A stretch of 13,785 nucleotides of DNA from an uncultured Succinatimonas sp. (lineage in GTDB: Bacteria > Pseudomonadota > Gammaproteobacteria > Enterobacterales > Succinivibrionaceae): NCBI GenBank assembly GCA_900548485.1, contig URKL01000015.1, forward strand, positions 1 to 13,785, written 5' to 3'. This document shows, piece after piece, positions 6,654-13,785 of the stretch (position 1 is the first letter of the stretch; every line of letters starts with the position of its first letter). The notes beneath the pieces are model-generated. The model worked only from the letters and a program-made list of their open reading frames with translations, did no database searches and was not told the DNA's origin. A program made the translations under genes and the position numbers.

Positions 6654-7511
6654 TTAGAGTGTCACAATCAGATCGTGGGTAGGAATTTTTTGAAGATTAA
6701 AGCCTTGAGTGGCACAAAAAATAATATTTTGAACACTCATGCCTGCTTTATAAAAAGAAGTGTCTTGATTTAAAAGTTTTAAGCATTTTAGTAAAACCAT
6801 TTGCGGACTGCCTAATTTTAAAGCCGAGATAGCATGGTTTTGCTTTGAATATTTAAGATTATCATTTATTTTGATTAAAGGCAGATGTAGATAAGCTGGG
6901 ACATCTTGCTTTAATTCTCGATATACAAGCTTTTGAATTGGAGTCATATCGATAAGATCGGCTCCTCGTACAACTTCAGTTACCTTCTCATCAATATCAT
7001 CAATAACACAAGCAAAATTATAAGAGAAAATTCCGTCGGCACGTTTTAAGGCTATATGTATGTCATCAAAATGAGTTTGACAATCTCCTAAAAGTTCATC
7101 AAAAAAATGCTTTTCTAAAGCTAAAGAGCTGTGAAAACGTACACTGTAGGCCTCTTTTTCATTAAGCTTGTGTAAATAACATTGACAAGCTTTTTCTTTT
7201 AAACTGTGCCTAGTGCAATTGCAATAATAAGCCTTATTATTCTCAATAAGTTTATTAAGGATTTCTTGGTAACGATGAATGTGGTGCGACTGAAAAATGA
7301 TCTCATCATCAAAATGAAAACCTAAGGTATTTAGATCATTTAAAATTTGTTGTGTCGCTTGTGGCGGGCAACGAGGAGTATCGAGATCTTCAATACGTAA
7401 AATAATTTTGCCATTAAGGCTTCGGGCGCGTAAATACGCACCCAAAGCTGTACAGATTGATCCTAAATGTAAGCTTCCACTAGGAGTAGGAGCAAATCTG
7501 CCTATATACAC
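6654..7511 (-). CDS. gluQ: Glutamyl-queuosine tRNA(Asp) synthetase
   Basis: GluQ is a truncated glutamyl-tRNA synthetase relative that attaches glutamate to queuosine in the anticodon of tRNA-Asp. It keeps the catalytic core and lacks the anticodon-binding domain; 285 residues fits, slightly shorter than E. coli at about 300. Seen are RFAPTPSGSLHLGS (5-18, HIGH-type motif), RIEDLDTPR (39-47), a cysteine cluster at 97, 99, 109 and 111 suited to the family's zinc site, VVRGADLID and KYSKQ (220-224) in place of KMSKS. The start is GTG: the first in-frame codon before the motif reads GTG, and a stop lies two codons upstream. The nearest purine-rich site, GAGGG, is 14 bases away inside dksA, so initiation is probably weak and coupled to dksA, 10 bases upstream. 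dksA-gluQ adjacency is conserved in E. coli. Confidence 0.94.
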   Translation of the reverse strand: MYIGRFAPTPSGSLHLGSICTALGAYLRARSLNGKIILRIEDLDTPRCPPQATQQILNDLNTLGFHFDDEIIFQSHHIHRYQEILNKLIENNKAYYCNCTRHSLKEKACQCYLHKLNEKEAYSVRFHSSLALEKHFFDELLGDCQTHFDDIHIALKRADGIFSYNFACVIDDIDEKVTEVVRGADLIDMTPIQKLVYRELKQDVPAYLHLPLIKINDNLKYSKQNHAISALKLGSPQMVLLKCLKLLNQDTSFYKAGMSVQNIIFCATQGFNLQKIPTHDLIVTL

Positions 7512-7521
7512 AGTTTAGAAT

Positions 7522-7986
7522 TTAGCCCTCTAACTGCTTTTCTTTTATTTCTGCTAATGCTTTGCAGTCGACGCAGAGATCTGCTGTCGGGCGAGCTTCT
7601 AAACGCTTAATACCGATCTCAATTCCACATTGATCGCAGTAACCAAATTCATCACGATCGATCTTATTTAAAGTCTTTTCTATTTTTTTGATAAGCTTAC
7701 GCTCACGGTCACGAGCACGTAATTCTAAGGCGAATTCCTCTTCTTGAGAGGCTCTGTCTAAAGGATCTGGGAAGTTGGCAGCCTCATTTTTCATGTGGCC
7801 TACAGTTCTATCAACTTCAGAGCGCAACATGTCTCTCCAGGCAGTTAAGATTTTTCTGAAATGACTTTTTTGACGGTCATTCATGTATTCTTCACCTGGT
7901 TGCTCTTTATAGGGCTCGACACCTGCAATTGCCAAAGGACCCATAGAGGCGAGATTATCGTATGTATTTTTATCTTCTGAAGCCAT
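7522..7986 (-). CDS. dksA: RNA polymerase-binding transcription factor DksA
   Basis: DksA binds the secondary channel of RNA polymerase and works with ppGpp to lower rRNA and raise amino acid promoter activity in the stringent response. The 154-residue protein (E. coli 151) has the long coiled coil with the tip DPLDRA (Asp74, Asp77, Ala79). A four-cysteine zinc finger follows at Cys117, Cys120, Cys138 and Cys141, around [18 protein letters not shown]. All residues known to matter at the tip are kept, so it should be a full DksA and not a relative such as TraR. The ATG is backed by a strong GAGGAAGGA just upstream. It is the first gene of the six-gene minus-strand block and has its own good promoter. 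Confidence 0.97.
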   Translation of the reverse strand: MASEDKNTYDNLASMGPLAIAGVEPYKEQPGEEYMNDRQKSHFRKILTAWRDMLRSEVDRTVGHMKNEAANFPDPLDRASQEEEFALELRARDRERKLIKKIEKTLNKIDRDEFGYCDQCGIEIGIKRLEARPTADLCVDCKALAEIKEKQLEG

Positions 7987-8085
7987 AATGTCCTTCCTCT
8001 TTTTTATGCGCTTATTCTCTTCTACTTAAATATAGATAATATATTCAGCAACGCCAAAGAAGCTTGGGGTGCTTTTAAGCGTTAG

Positions 8086-8114
8086 ATTATGCTAGATCTC
8101 ATCATTGGTATCAA
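8086..8114 (-). promoter_or_regulatory. Sigma70-type promoter of dksA
   Basis: On the minus strand TTGATA (8114-8109) and CATAAT (8091-8086) are separated by exactly 17 bases, each with five of six consensus matches. The leader would be about 90 bases and includes a possible weak hairpin (CCAA / TTGG, 8054-8067). This is the best-formed promoter in the window. Confidence 0.65.
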
Positions 8115-8204
8115 GTAAATGTTTCATTTTTTAGAACTTATGCGTTTTTTTTTCACTCTTTCCTAAGCTATATCAAAATATTGAATTTTTGCTTAAAAGC
8201 TCTC

Positions 8205-8213
8205 TGATATAAT
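8205..8213 (+). promoter_or_regulatory. Extended -10 promoter of mrcB
   Basis: TGATATAAT is a perfect -10 hexamer (8208-8213) with the TGn extension. No -35 lies at the right distance: TTGAAT at 8181 is too far and TTGCTT at 8189 too close. The start site would fall near 8220, about 26 bases before the mrcB ATG. Confidence 0.5.
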
Positions 8214-8245
8214 TGCATGAAATTCTCTAAATAAGATCTATAAAA

Positions 8246-10678
8246 ATGTATCAAAACGACCAACAAAATAATTCAATTACAGCATTTTCTCCAACAGATG
8301 GAGAGGAAATGGGTATAAATAGGCCTAAAATGGAAAATGATAAGCGTAATTTTTCCAATCAGCCGCCCAAAAAAGATCCTAAAAAAACAAAAAAGACTTT
8401 TAAACAGCGTCTTTTGAGTTGGTCTTTAAAGTTAGGTGTAGTTGGAATTGCTTTATTCGGCCTTTTGTTTATTTATTTTGATTCACTAGTTTTATCTGAG
8501 TTTGAAGTAGATGATCGTTGGGTATTACCCGCTGTAGTTTATTCTCGTCCTTTAGAGCTTTACCCTGATCAAAAAATCTCTTTAGAGCAGATGGTTTATG
8601 AGTTAAAACTCTTGAAATATCGTCAAGTACAAAGTCCTCAAAAACCAGGTGAATATGCTGTAAATAAAAAGAGTGGCAAGATAGTTATCATAAGACGTGC
8701 TTTTGCTTTTCCAGATGGTGAAGAAGGCAAGATCTCTTTGATGGTGCAATTTAGAGGCTCACGTATTGCAAGGATCGTAAATGCTGATAGCCGTCAAGAT
8801 TTAGGCTATGTACGTATGGATCCGGTGCTTTTAGATCGTATCAATCGTATCGATCCTAAGGAAGATCGCATCTTTATTCAGTTAGATGAAGTTCCTCAGA
8901 CCTTAGTAAATACTTTAATAGAAATTGAAGATCGCTCTTTTTATAGCAATCTAGGTGTGAATTTCTTTGCTATTTTTAGAGCCTTTTTTAAAAATATGAT
9001 AGCAGGTCATGTAGTTGAGGGTGGCTCAACTATTACTCAGCAGTTAGTTAAGAATTATTTTCTCTCAGGTGAGCGTAGTTATTCGCGTAAATTTAAAGAA
9101 ATGATCATGGCGATGGTGATGAATCATCGTTATTCAAAAGATCAAATTTTAGAAGCTTATTTAAATGAAATCTATTTAGGTCAAAATGGCAATGCTGGCA
9201 TTTATGGTTTTGGTTTGGCCTCTTATTTTTATTTCGGTGTGCCTGTATCTGAGTTGACTCAAGAACAGATAGCACTTTTAGTTGGCATTATTAAAGGACC
9301 ATCTTTATACGATCCATGGCGCAATCCAGAACTTGCTTTAGAACGCCGTAATACTGTATTAGGTGTATTGCGTAATCGTGGTCTAATTTCTCAAGCTCAA
9401 TTTGAACAATATTCAGCTCGTCCTTTAGGGGTAATTAAACGCGGTACTATGAATTATTCAAAGACCCCTGCTTTTATGGGTGTTTTAAAGCGAGAAATTT
9501 CCCAACGTTTTGGCCAAGATTTTCTGTCTGGTAATGGCATTAAGATTTTTACAAGTTTAGATCCTCAAGCGCAACAAGCAGCTGAGATAGCTGTGAAAGA
9601 GGAACTTGATAGTATTGAAAAGCAGACAGGACGAAAAGGTTTAGAAGCTGCAATGGTTGTAAGCTCTTGGCGTAGTGCTGAAGTTGCGGCAGTTGTGGGT
9701 AGTCGTACACCTCAATATGAGGGTTTTAATCGTGTGGTTGAAGGTCGACGCCAGGTAGGATCTTTAATTAAACCTTTAGTGTATTTAACTGCTTTCCATA
9801 ATGGTATTCATCTAGGTACTATGGTAAAAGACAGTCCTATCACAGTAAAACTGTCATCTGGACAATTATGGCAACCTAAGAATGATGATAAGAAGTTTAG
9901 AGGCCCTATTGCTGTATACAAAGCTATGGCACGTTCTTTAAACGTCCCTACAGTTAAGATCGGTATGAGAGTTGGCCTTAACCATGTAGCACAGACAATG
10001 AAGGCTGTAGGTATTAAACAAAATATTCCACTTTATCCTTCTATGCTATTAGGAACAATTGAGCTTACTCCATATGAGGTAAATGCTTTTTATTGTTCAA
10101 TGGCTACAGATGGTGTTTATCAAGATCTCACTACATTGAGAACTGTAGTAAAAAATGGCGAAATTGTTTATGAGCAAGCTAATACTCGAGGTAAGCCTAC
10201 TTTAGATTCTAGGGATACTTTCTTAACTCTTTATGTTATGACCGAGGCAACACGTACAGGTACAGGTAGACGTATAGGTAAAATGTTCCCTGATAAGAAT
10301 ATTGCAACTAAGACAGGTACTACTAATGATAATCGTGATACTTGGGCAATAGGTATTGATTCAGATGAAGCTGTCTCAACATGGGTAGGCTTTGATGACA
10401 ATAAATCTACAGGTCTTTTTGGTAGTTCTGGAGCTATGCGAGTCTATGGAGCTTATCTTGAACGCCGTGGAGTAAATTCACTTGAGTTAAAACGTCCTCA
10501 GGGAATTAAATTTGTTAATTTCAATCAAAGCGGAAATATTGTCTCAGATAATTGTCGTATAAGTGGTTTGACTTTATTGCCTGTACGTACAGATAAGATC
10601 CGTTATGTAGATTCAAGCTGTGGACAGACTTATGATGAGGTTAAAGTTTATACTCCGCAGACAGTACCTCAATATTAG
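8246..10678 (+). CDS. mrcB: Bifunctional penicillin-binding protein 1b
   Basis: PBP1b polymerises and crosslinks peptidoglycan at the inner membrane. The 810-residue protein has a polar Lys/Gln-rich cytoplasmic tail (1-58), one membrane helix (about 62-82) and a UB2H domain (about 88-175), which marks it as PBP1b and not PBP1a. The GT51 glycosyltransferase follows, with catalytic Glu228 in IEDRSFY, GGSTITQQL (259-267) and Glu285. The transpeptidase has Ser506-Leu-Ile-Lys509, Ser564-Leu-Asn566 and KTGTT (689-693). Cys770 and Cys792 near the C-terminus could form a disulfide, as I recall for E. coli. Residue spacing closely tracks E. coli. The ATG has no clear ribosome site; Met22 and Met29 are alternatives, but 8246 fits the promoter. 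UB2H normally docks LpoB, which is not in view. Confidence 0.96.
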   Translation: MYQNDQQNNSITAFSPTDGEEMGINRPKMENDKRNFSNQPPKKDPKKTKKTFKQRLLSWSLKLGVVGIALFGLLFIYFDSLVLSEFEVDDRWVLPAVVYSRPLELYPDQKISLEQMVYELKLLKYRQVQSPQKPGEYAVNKKSGKIVIIRRAFAFPDGEEGKISLMVQFRGSRIARIVNADSRQDLGYVRMDPVLLDRINRIDPKEDRIFIQLDEVPQTLVNTLIEIEDRSFYSNLGVNFFAIFRAFFKNMIAGHVVEGGSTITQQLVKNYFLSGERSYSRKFKEMIMAMVMNHRYSKDQILEAYLNEIYLGQNGNAGIYGFGLASYFYFGVPVSELTQEQIALLVGIIKGPSLYDPWRNPELALERRNTVLGVLRNRGLISQAQFEQYSARPLGVIKRGTMNYSKTPAFMGVLKREISQRFGQDFLSGNGIKIFTSLDPQAQQAAEIAVKEELDSIEKQTGRKGLEAAMVVSSWRSAEVAAVVGSRTPQYEGFNRVVEGRRQVGSLIKPLVYLTAFHNGIHLGTMVKDSPITVKLSSGQLWQPKNDDKKFRGPIAVYKAMARSLNVPTVKIGMRVGLNHVAQTMKAVGIKQNIPLYPSMLLGTIELTPYEVNAFYCSMATDGVYQDLTTLRTVVKNGEIVYEQANTRGKPTLDSRDTFLTLYVMTEATRTGTGRRIGKMFPDKNIATKTGTTNDNRDTWAIGIDSDEAVSTWVGFDDNKSTGLFGSSGAMRVYGAYLERRGVNSLELKRPQGIKFVNFNQSGNIVSDNCRISGLTLLPVRTDKIRYVDSSCGQTYDEVKVYTPQTVPQY

Positions 10679-10683
10679 AGATA

Positions 10684-10710
10684 AAGCCCTTCATTTTCTA
10701 TGAAGGGCTT
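10684..10710. terminator. Hairpin between convergent mrcB and the unknown gene
   Basis: A perfect eleven-base-pair stem AAGCCCTTCAT (10684-10694) / ATGAAGGGCTT (10700-10710) closes a five-base loop, five bases after the mrcB stop. Neither side has a real T run: the plus side continues AGAAAGG, the minus side TATCTCT. Its place between two converging genes suggests a shared, bidirectional terminator, somewhat better for the minus gene. Confidence 0.65.
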
Positions 10711-10721
10711 AGAAAGGAGAT

Positions 10722-12029
10722 TTAGTCTTTTTCTTTAAGATCGCTATTATGAGGATTTTGTTGAGCTTTTATAGAAGCTGCGACAACTTGAGAGCGACTT
10801 GCAAGTGAGCTTAAAGAGCGCAAGATCTGATCTTGTTTAGGATCTCCTGTTGATTCGATTTCCCGAGGCAAGATTTCTCTCTCTTCTTGATTTTTAGCTA
10901 TAGATTTTACTGGTGCTTTAGGTGGTTGAGGCATTTTTGCCGGATCTGGTAATTTACCTTCAGATGCTAAACGCTGACGTTCTTTACGAAATTGCTCTTG
11001 TAGACGTGAAGCTCTAGCAGCTAATTCTTTTAATGACAGTTGTGAAGCATCAGATTTGAGATCGTCTTTTTTATCATTGAGAGTTTTGGCTAAATGATGG
11101 CGCTCTGTAGCCCGAGCTTCAAAGGAAGAGGCTATAGTTGGATCTTTATTTTCTATAAGATTGCCTGCTTTAGCTATATTAGCAGCTTTTGCAATAATGT
11201 CATGAATGCGTTTTGCTGTTTGCTCTGAGAGATCGTCTTGATATCTTTTTACCTCTTCATCTTTTTTATTGTACTTTAAGGTATCAAGATAGTTTGTGCC
11301 TTCAGGAAATTCTTCTAAAGCCCGTCTTAGGTAATGGGTCATGATTTGTGCTGTAGTTCTTTGAGAATCAATTCTTTTTTTGGGAACTTTGTTAATCTCT
11401 TTAGTTTTTTTTGCTAAATCTAAAAGATAATCCTGTTGATTTAGACAAATATAAGCTAAGGAGGCTTGCAAAATTCTTTCAGCGCAAATTTGATGTTTAA
11501 TACCTAAGTTATATCGAGGAATAGCGATATTAGCACTTATCAAATCGTGCTCAAGTCCAGCCCCTAAGAGTTTTTTATTGGTAAGGTTTAAGAGAATTTC
11601 ACATAAAAAACGCAATAAAGAGGCTAAGCTTTTAGTGTTTTCACTAAAACTTGGACTTAAATTTTGCAGTCTTTTTAAAAGCTCTTCTTTAGCGTCTTTA
11701 GTACAGATAAGTTTTTTTGATGATGATAGATCTTGAGCTACTCGATCTTGTAAATTAGGATCACGTTCAATTAAGGTCAAACATAAGCGTTTTAGGGATA
11801 AAGTATTATCTTTATCACTATCTTTATTGACTAAAAGCTTTTGTAATTGTGCGATTAATCCTAATAAGGATTGCTGTAAGCTTGGTGGTAATAAGGATTT
11901 ATTGGTTAATAAATAATCAATAAATTTTTCTGTTTCAGAAAAATTTAAACTAAAATTTTTATTATCAGTAGTGTTTAAGTTTACTGATATATCAGCATGA
12001 TTGTGGATATCAGTAGTTAAGTTTTCCAT
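10722..12029 (-). CDS. Uncharacterised 435-residue helical, charged protein
   Basis: I do not recognise this protein. It has no signal peptide, no membrane helix and no enzyme motif I can name. The first 30 residues are polar and Asn/Thr-rich. Leucine-rich helical stretches follow at about 31-75 (IDYLLTNKSLLPP), 130-160 (LASLLRFLCEILL) and 180-215. From about 245 it becomes highly charged, with a probable coiled coil at 325-355 (LKELAARASRLQEQFRKER), a proline-rich linker at about 360-375 (KMPQPPKAP) and a polar C-terminus. The layout suggests a structural, adaptor or secreted-type protein, but that is only shape. The ATG at 12029 has no ribosome site; no ATG, GTG or TTG lies in frame upstream before a stop. 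It converges on mrcB and diverges from mlaA. Leucine codon use (TTA-rich) resembles its neighbours, so recent transfer is not indicated. Confidence 0.75.
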   Translation of the reverse strand: MENLTTDIHNHADISVNLNTTDNKNFSLNFSETEKFIDYLLTNKSLLPPSLQQSLLGLIAQLQKLLVNKDSDKDNTLSLKRLCLTLIERDPNLQDRVAQDLSSSKKLICTKDAKEELLKRLQNLSPSFSENTKSLASLLRFLCEILLNLTNKKLLGAGLEHDLISANIAIPRYNLGIKHQICAERILQASLAYICLNQQDYLLDLAKKTKEINKVPKKRIDSQRTTAQIMTHYLRRALEEFPEGTNYLDTLKYNKKDEEVKRYQDDLSEQTAKRIHDIIAKAANIAKAGNLIENKDPTIASSFEARATERHHLAKTLNDKKDDLKSDASQLSLKELAARASRLQEQFRKERQRLASEGKLPDPAKMPQPPKAPVKSIAKNQEEREILPREIESTGDPKQDQILRSLSSLASRSQVVAASIKAQQNPHNSDLKEKD

Positions 12030-12064
12030 AATTATTGTTACGCTGAGAATAAGTTTTTATATTA

Positions 12065-12073
12065 ATCATACCA
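12065..12073 (-). promoter_or_regulatory. Candidate extended -10 promoter for the unknown gene
   Basis: On the minus strand TGGTATGAT gives a -10 hexamer with five of six matches and a TGn extension. The start would lie near 12058, about 30 bases before the ATG. No -35 is visible at 17 bp. Confidence 0.35.
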
Positions 12074-12186
12074 AAAAAATTTAGATCTTTGTTTTAAGCT
12101 GGGAGAATGCTTTAAATATCTCTTTAAAATCAATGAAAAGACATTGACTTTTGAGGTTTGATATTAAGTCAGATGTGAATATCGTG

Positions 12187-12192
12187 TACAAT
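12187..12192 (+). promoter_or_regulatory. Candidate -10 of the mlaA promoter
   Basis: TACAAT matches the -10 consensus in five of six positions. It would start transcription about 17 bases before the mlaA ATG. The matching -35 (TTAAGT at 17 bp) is poor. A TTGACT at 12143 lies too far upstream to pair with it. Confidence 0.35.
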
Positions 12193-12215
12193 TCTAAGAC
12201 ACATGTGAGGTTTAT

Positions 12216-13037
12216 ATGAAAGCTATTAAAGCACTTGCTACAGCAATTTTTATGATGGGTTTATCCACAACTGCGATGGCAGCTCATTCAACTTACAATC
12301 CTATGGCTCCACGCCAAATTTCAGTCGTTGCTAGTGAAAAGGATTATTCTTATGGTTTGACAGTTTTAGCTGGTAATTCTATTGATTCTGTAGATCCTTT
12401 TTTTAGATATGTAGGTTGGTACCCTAATTACTATGTATTAGATCGTTATCTTTTACGTCCTGTAGCTCACGCTTATGCTAAATTGCCAGATCCTATTCAA
12501 AGTGGTGTGGGTAATTTCTTTCAAAATCTGCAAGATATAAACAATAGCGTTAACCATTTATTTGTAGGTGATTTGTCATCATCTGGGGTATCAGTTTCAC
12601 GTTTGGCTATAAACTCAACTTTAGGCATTTTAGGTTTGGTTGATGTTGCCTCTTATATAGGGCTTGATTATCGAGAGATGACTATGGATACAGTTTTTGG
12701 CAAAGCTGGCATGGATCAAGGTATGTATATGATGATGCCGATTTTAGGTCCATATACAGAGCGTAGTGCCCATGCTGATGCTATTGATAATTGGCCTTAT
12801 TACATTATGGGTAATCCCTGGATTAGTGCCATTTTATGGACTGTGGAAACTGTACATGACAGATCAAAGCTTATTCCTCAGGAAAGTGTTGTTGATAATG
12901 CTTTTGACCCTTATATTGCAACCAGACAAGTATATTTAATGTATACCGAGGGTAAGGTAAATCCTAATGCCTCTATGCAAGAGCAACAGAGTGATGAGAA
13001 TGTTGAATCGTATTTAGATGAAATTGATAGTATTTAA
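12216..13037 (+). CDS. mlaA: MlaA/VacJ-family protein with a non-lipoprotein signal peptide
   Basis: MlaA sits in the outer membrane with porins and removes phospholipid from the outer leaflet, passing it to MlaC and the MlaFEDB ABC transporter. The 273-residue protein matches the family through LRPVAHAYAKLPDPIQSGVGN, RLAINSTLGILGLVDVA, GPYTER and a C-terminal FDPYIATRQVY followed by an acidic end (LDEIDS), as in E. coli MlaA (251). Residues 1-22 form a signal peptide ending A-M-A, cut before Ala23. There is no cysteine in it or anywhere in the protein, so the usual lipid anchor is absent. The N-terminal helix lacks the usual GFNR motif and is two residues shorter than E. coli. GAGG five bases before the ATG is a good ribosome site. 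tyrA follows after six bases, so the two are probably co-transcribed. No other mla gene is visible. Confidence 0.87.
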   Translation: MKAIKALATAIFMMGLSTTAMAAHSTYNPMAPRQISVVASEKDYSYGLTVLAGNSIDSVDPFFRYVGWYPNYYVLDRYLLRPVAHAYAKLPDPIQSGVGNFFQNLQDINNSVNHLFVGDLSSSGVSVSRLAINSTLGILGLVDVASYIGLDYREMTMDTVFGKAGMDQGMYMMMPILGPYTERSAHADAIDNWPYYIMGNPWISAILWTVETVHDRSKLIPQESVVDNAFDPYIATRQVYLMYTEGKVNPNASMQEQQSDENVESYLDEIDSI

Positions 13038-13043
13038 AAGTTT

Positions 13044-13763
13044 ATGAATCAAAATAATTTAGAAGAGATACGCTCTGAAATCGACAAGCTTGATGAGGAA
13101 TTGGTATTAAAACTAAAACTTCGTCGTGAGTTAGTAGCAAAAGCTAGTGTGATTAAAAATAACATGGGGGCTGCAGCTTATTCTGTTAATCGCGAAAATG
13201 CGATTTTATCTCATGTTGAAGAATATGCTCAGGAACAAGGATTGCCTGAGAATTTAGCTACCGATTTATGGAGACGACTTCTGCGTGAATCTTATCGTAG
13301 CAATGGCATTGGAACCTTTGCTAAAACCTTAAAAGGTGATGGTGAAGTAGTCATTGTTGGTGGTAATGGTGGCATGGGACGTATATTTACACAGTATTTT
13401 GAAAATTCAGGTTATGTAGTCCATACCTTTGGTCATCGAGGTTGGGATAAAGCTCCTGAGTATTTAAAAAATGCCAAAGTTGTAATTGTTACAGTTCCGA
13501 TTGATATCACCATTGATGTTATCAAGCAGTTAGCTCCTCTATTACGTAAAGATATGATCTTATGCGATTTTACTTCAGTAAAAGATCCTATTGTAAAGGC
13601 TATGATGGAATATCATCAGGGAGCCGTATTAGGCTTGCACCCTATGTTTGGTCCGGATATTAAGAGTTTAGTAAAGCAGGTTATAGTTACTGTTCCTGAG
13701 CGTTTTGAAGAAGAGAGCCGTTTTTTAGTAGAACAGTTTAAGCTTTGGCCTGAATCTTTATGA
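13044..13763 (+). CDS. tyrA: TyrA, chorismate mutase-prephenate dehydrogenase, cut short by a stop
   Basis: TyrA converts chorismate to prephenate and then oxidises it to 4-hydroxyphenylpyruvate for tyrosine. Residues 1-90 are an AroQ-type chorismate mutase, with Arg10, Arg28, Lys38, Arg50 and Glu51 at the expected active-site places. Residues 100-239 begin the dehydrogenase, with NAD site GGNGGMG (106-112) and GLHPMFGPD holding catalytic His199. The product ends at 239 residues against about 373 in E. coli, just after EQFKLWPESL, where the family runs on into the helical dimerisation domain. The +1 frame is open from 13751 to the window edge (LNLYEASNPSFY) and could be the continuation, so I suspect a one-base frameshift near 13749-13762. 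It may be a pseudogene, a sequencing error or a truly truncated enzyme. No clear ribosome site precedes the ATG, which follows mlaA by six bases. Confidence 0.8.
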   Translation: MNQNNLEEIRSEIDKLDEELVLKLKLRRELVAKASVIKNNMGAAAYSVNRENAILSHVEEYAQEQGLPENLATDLWRRLLRESYRSNGIGTFAKTLKGDGEVVIVGGNGGMGRIFTQYFENSGYVVHTFGHRGWDKAPEYLKNAKVVIVTVPIDITIDVIKQLAPLLRKDMILCDFTSVKDPIVKAMMEYHQGAVLGLHPMFGPDIKSLVKQVIVTVPERFEEESRFLVEQFKLWPESL

Positions 13764-13785
13764 AGCATCCAATCCTTCGTTCTAT

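Noticed and set aside
8144..8152. Run of nine T upstream of mrcB as a terminator tail
   Set aside because: No GC-rich hairpin precedes it on the plus strand; it lies in a divergent promoter region.
1..13785. Mobile element, CRISPR array, tRNA, rRNA or defence system
   Set aside because: I saw no transposase, integrase, regularly spaced direct repeats, tRNA-like cloverleaf or defence-type domain on either strand.

Overview
This is a low-GC, gene-dense stretch of chromosomal housekeeping genes with no sign of phage, plasmid, insertion sequence, CRISPR array, tRNA or rRNA. The gene set points to a gammaproteobacterium: dksA-gluQ-pcnB-folK, UspE, ModF, a UB2H-bearing PBP1b, MlaA, and a TyrA with chorismate mutase fused to prephenate dehydrogenase. 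The strong A+T bias and TTA-rich leucine usage, together with the enteric-lineage TyrA fusion, would suit a host-associated anaerobe such as a Succinivibrionaceae member. That family placement is inference from memory and is not proven here.

Layout. Positions 1-1443 (minus) hold a ModF-like double ABC ATPase that runs off the left edge. A 295-bp AT-rich divergent region with several TTGCA/TGCAA dyads separates it from uspE (plus), which ends at a clean intrinsic terminator. A second terminator faces it and closes a long minus-strand block. Read 5' to 3', that block is dksA, gluQ, pcnB, folK, pth, ychF (7986 down to 2814), with several start/stop overlaps that suggest translational coupling. 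A 259-bp divergent region carries a strong dksA promoter and an extended -10 promoter for mrcB (PBP1b, plus, 8246-10678). Between mrcB and a convergent minus-strand gene of unknown function (10722-12029) lies an 11-bp hairpin. A last divergent region leads to mlaA and tyrA on the plus strand. tyrA is cut short by a stop at 13763, 22 bp before the right edge.

How the genes relate. The six-gene block combines transcription control by ppGpp (DksA), tRNA-Asp modification (GluQ), RNA polyadenylation (PcnB), folate synthesis (FolK), peptidyl-tRNA recycling (Pth) and a ribosome-associated ATPase (YchF). In E. coli these lie in two separate loci, and here they are joined. PBP1b and MlaA are envelope proteins: one builds peptidoglycan, the other keeps the outer membrane asymmetric. 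TyrA belongs to tyrosine synthesis.

Most of the window is ordinary core genome. The points worth a second look are the unrecognised 435-residue protein, an MlaA with no lipobox cysteine and a shortened N-terminal helix, the broken TyrA frame, the altered ATP-site residues in ModF domain 1 and UspE domain 2, and the dyad cluster between modF and uspE. No intergenic gap exceeds 300 bp.
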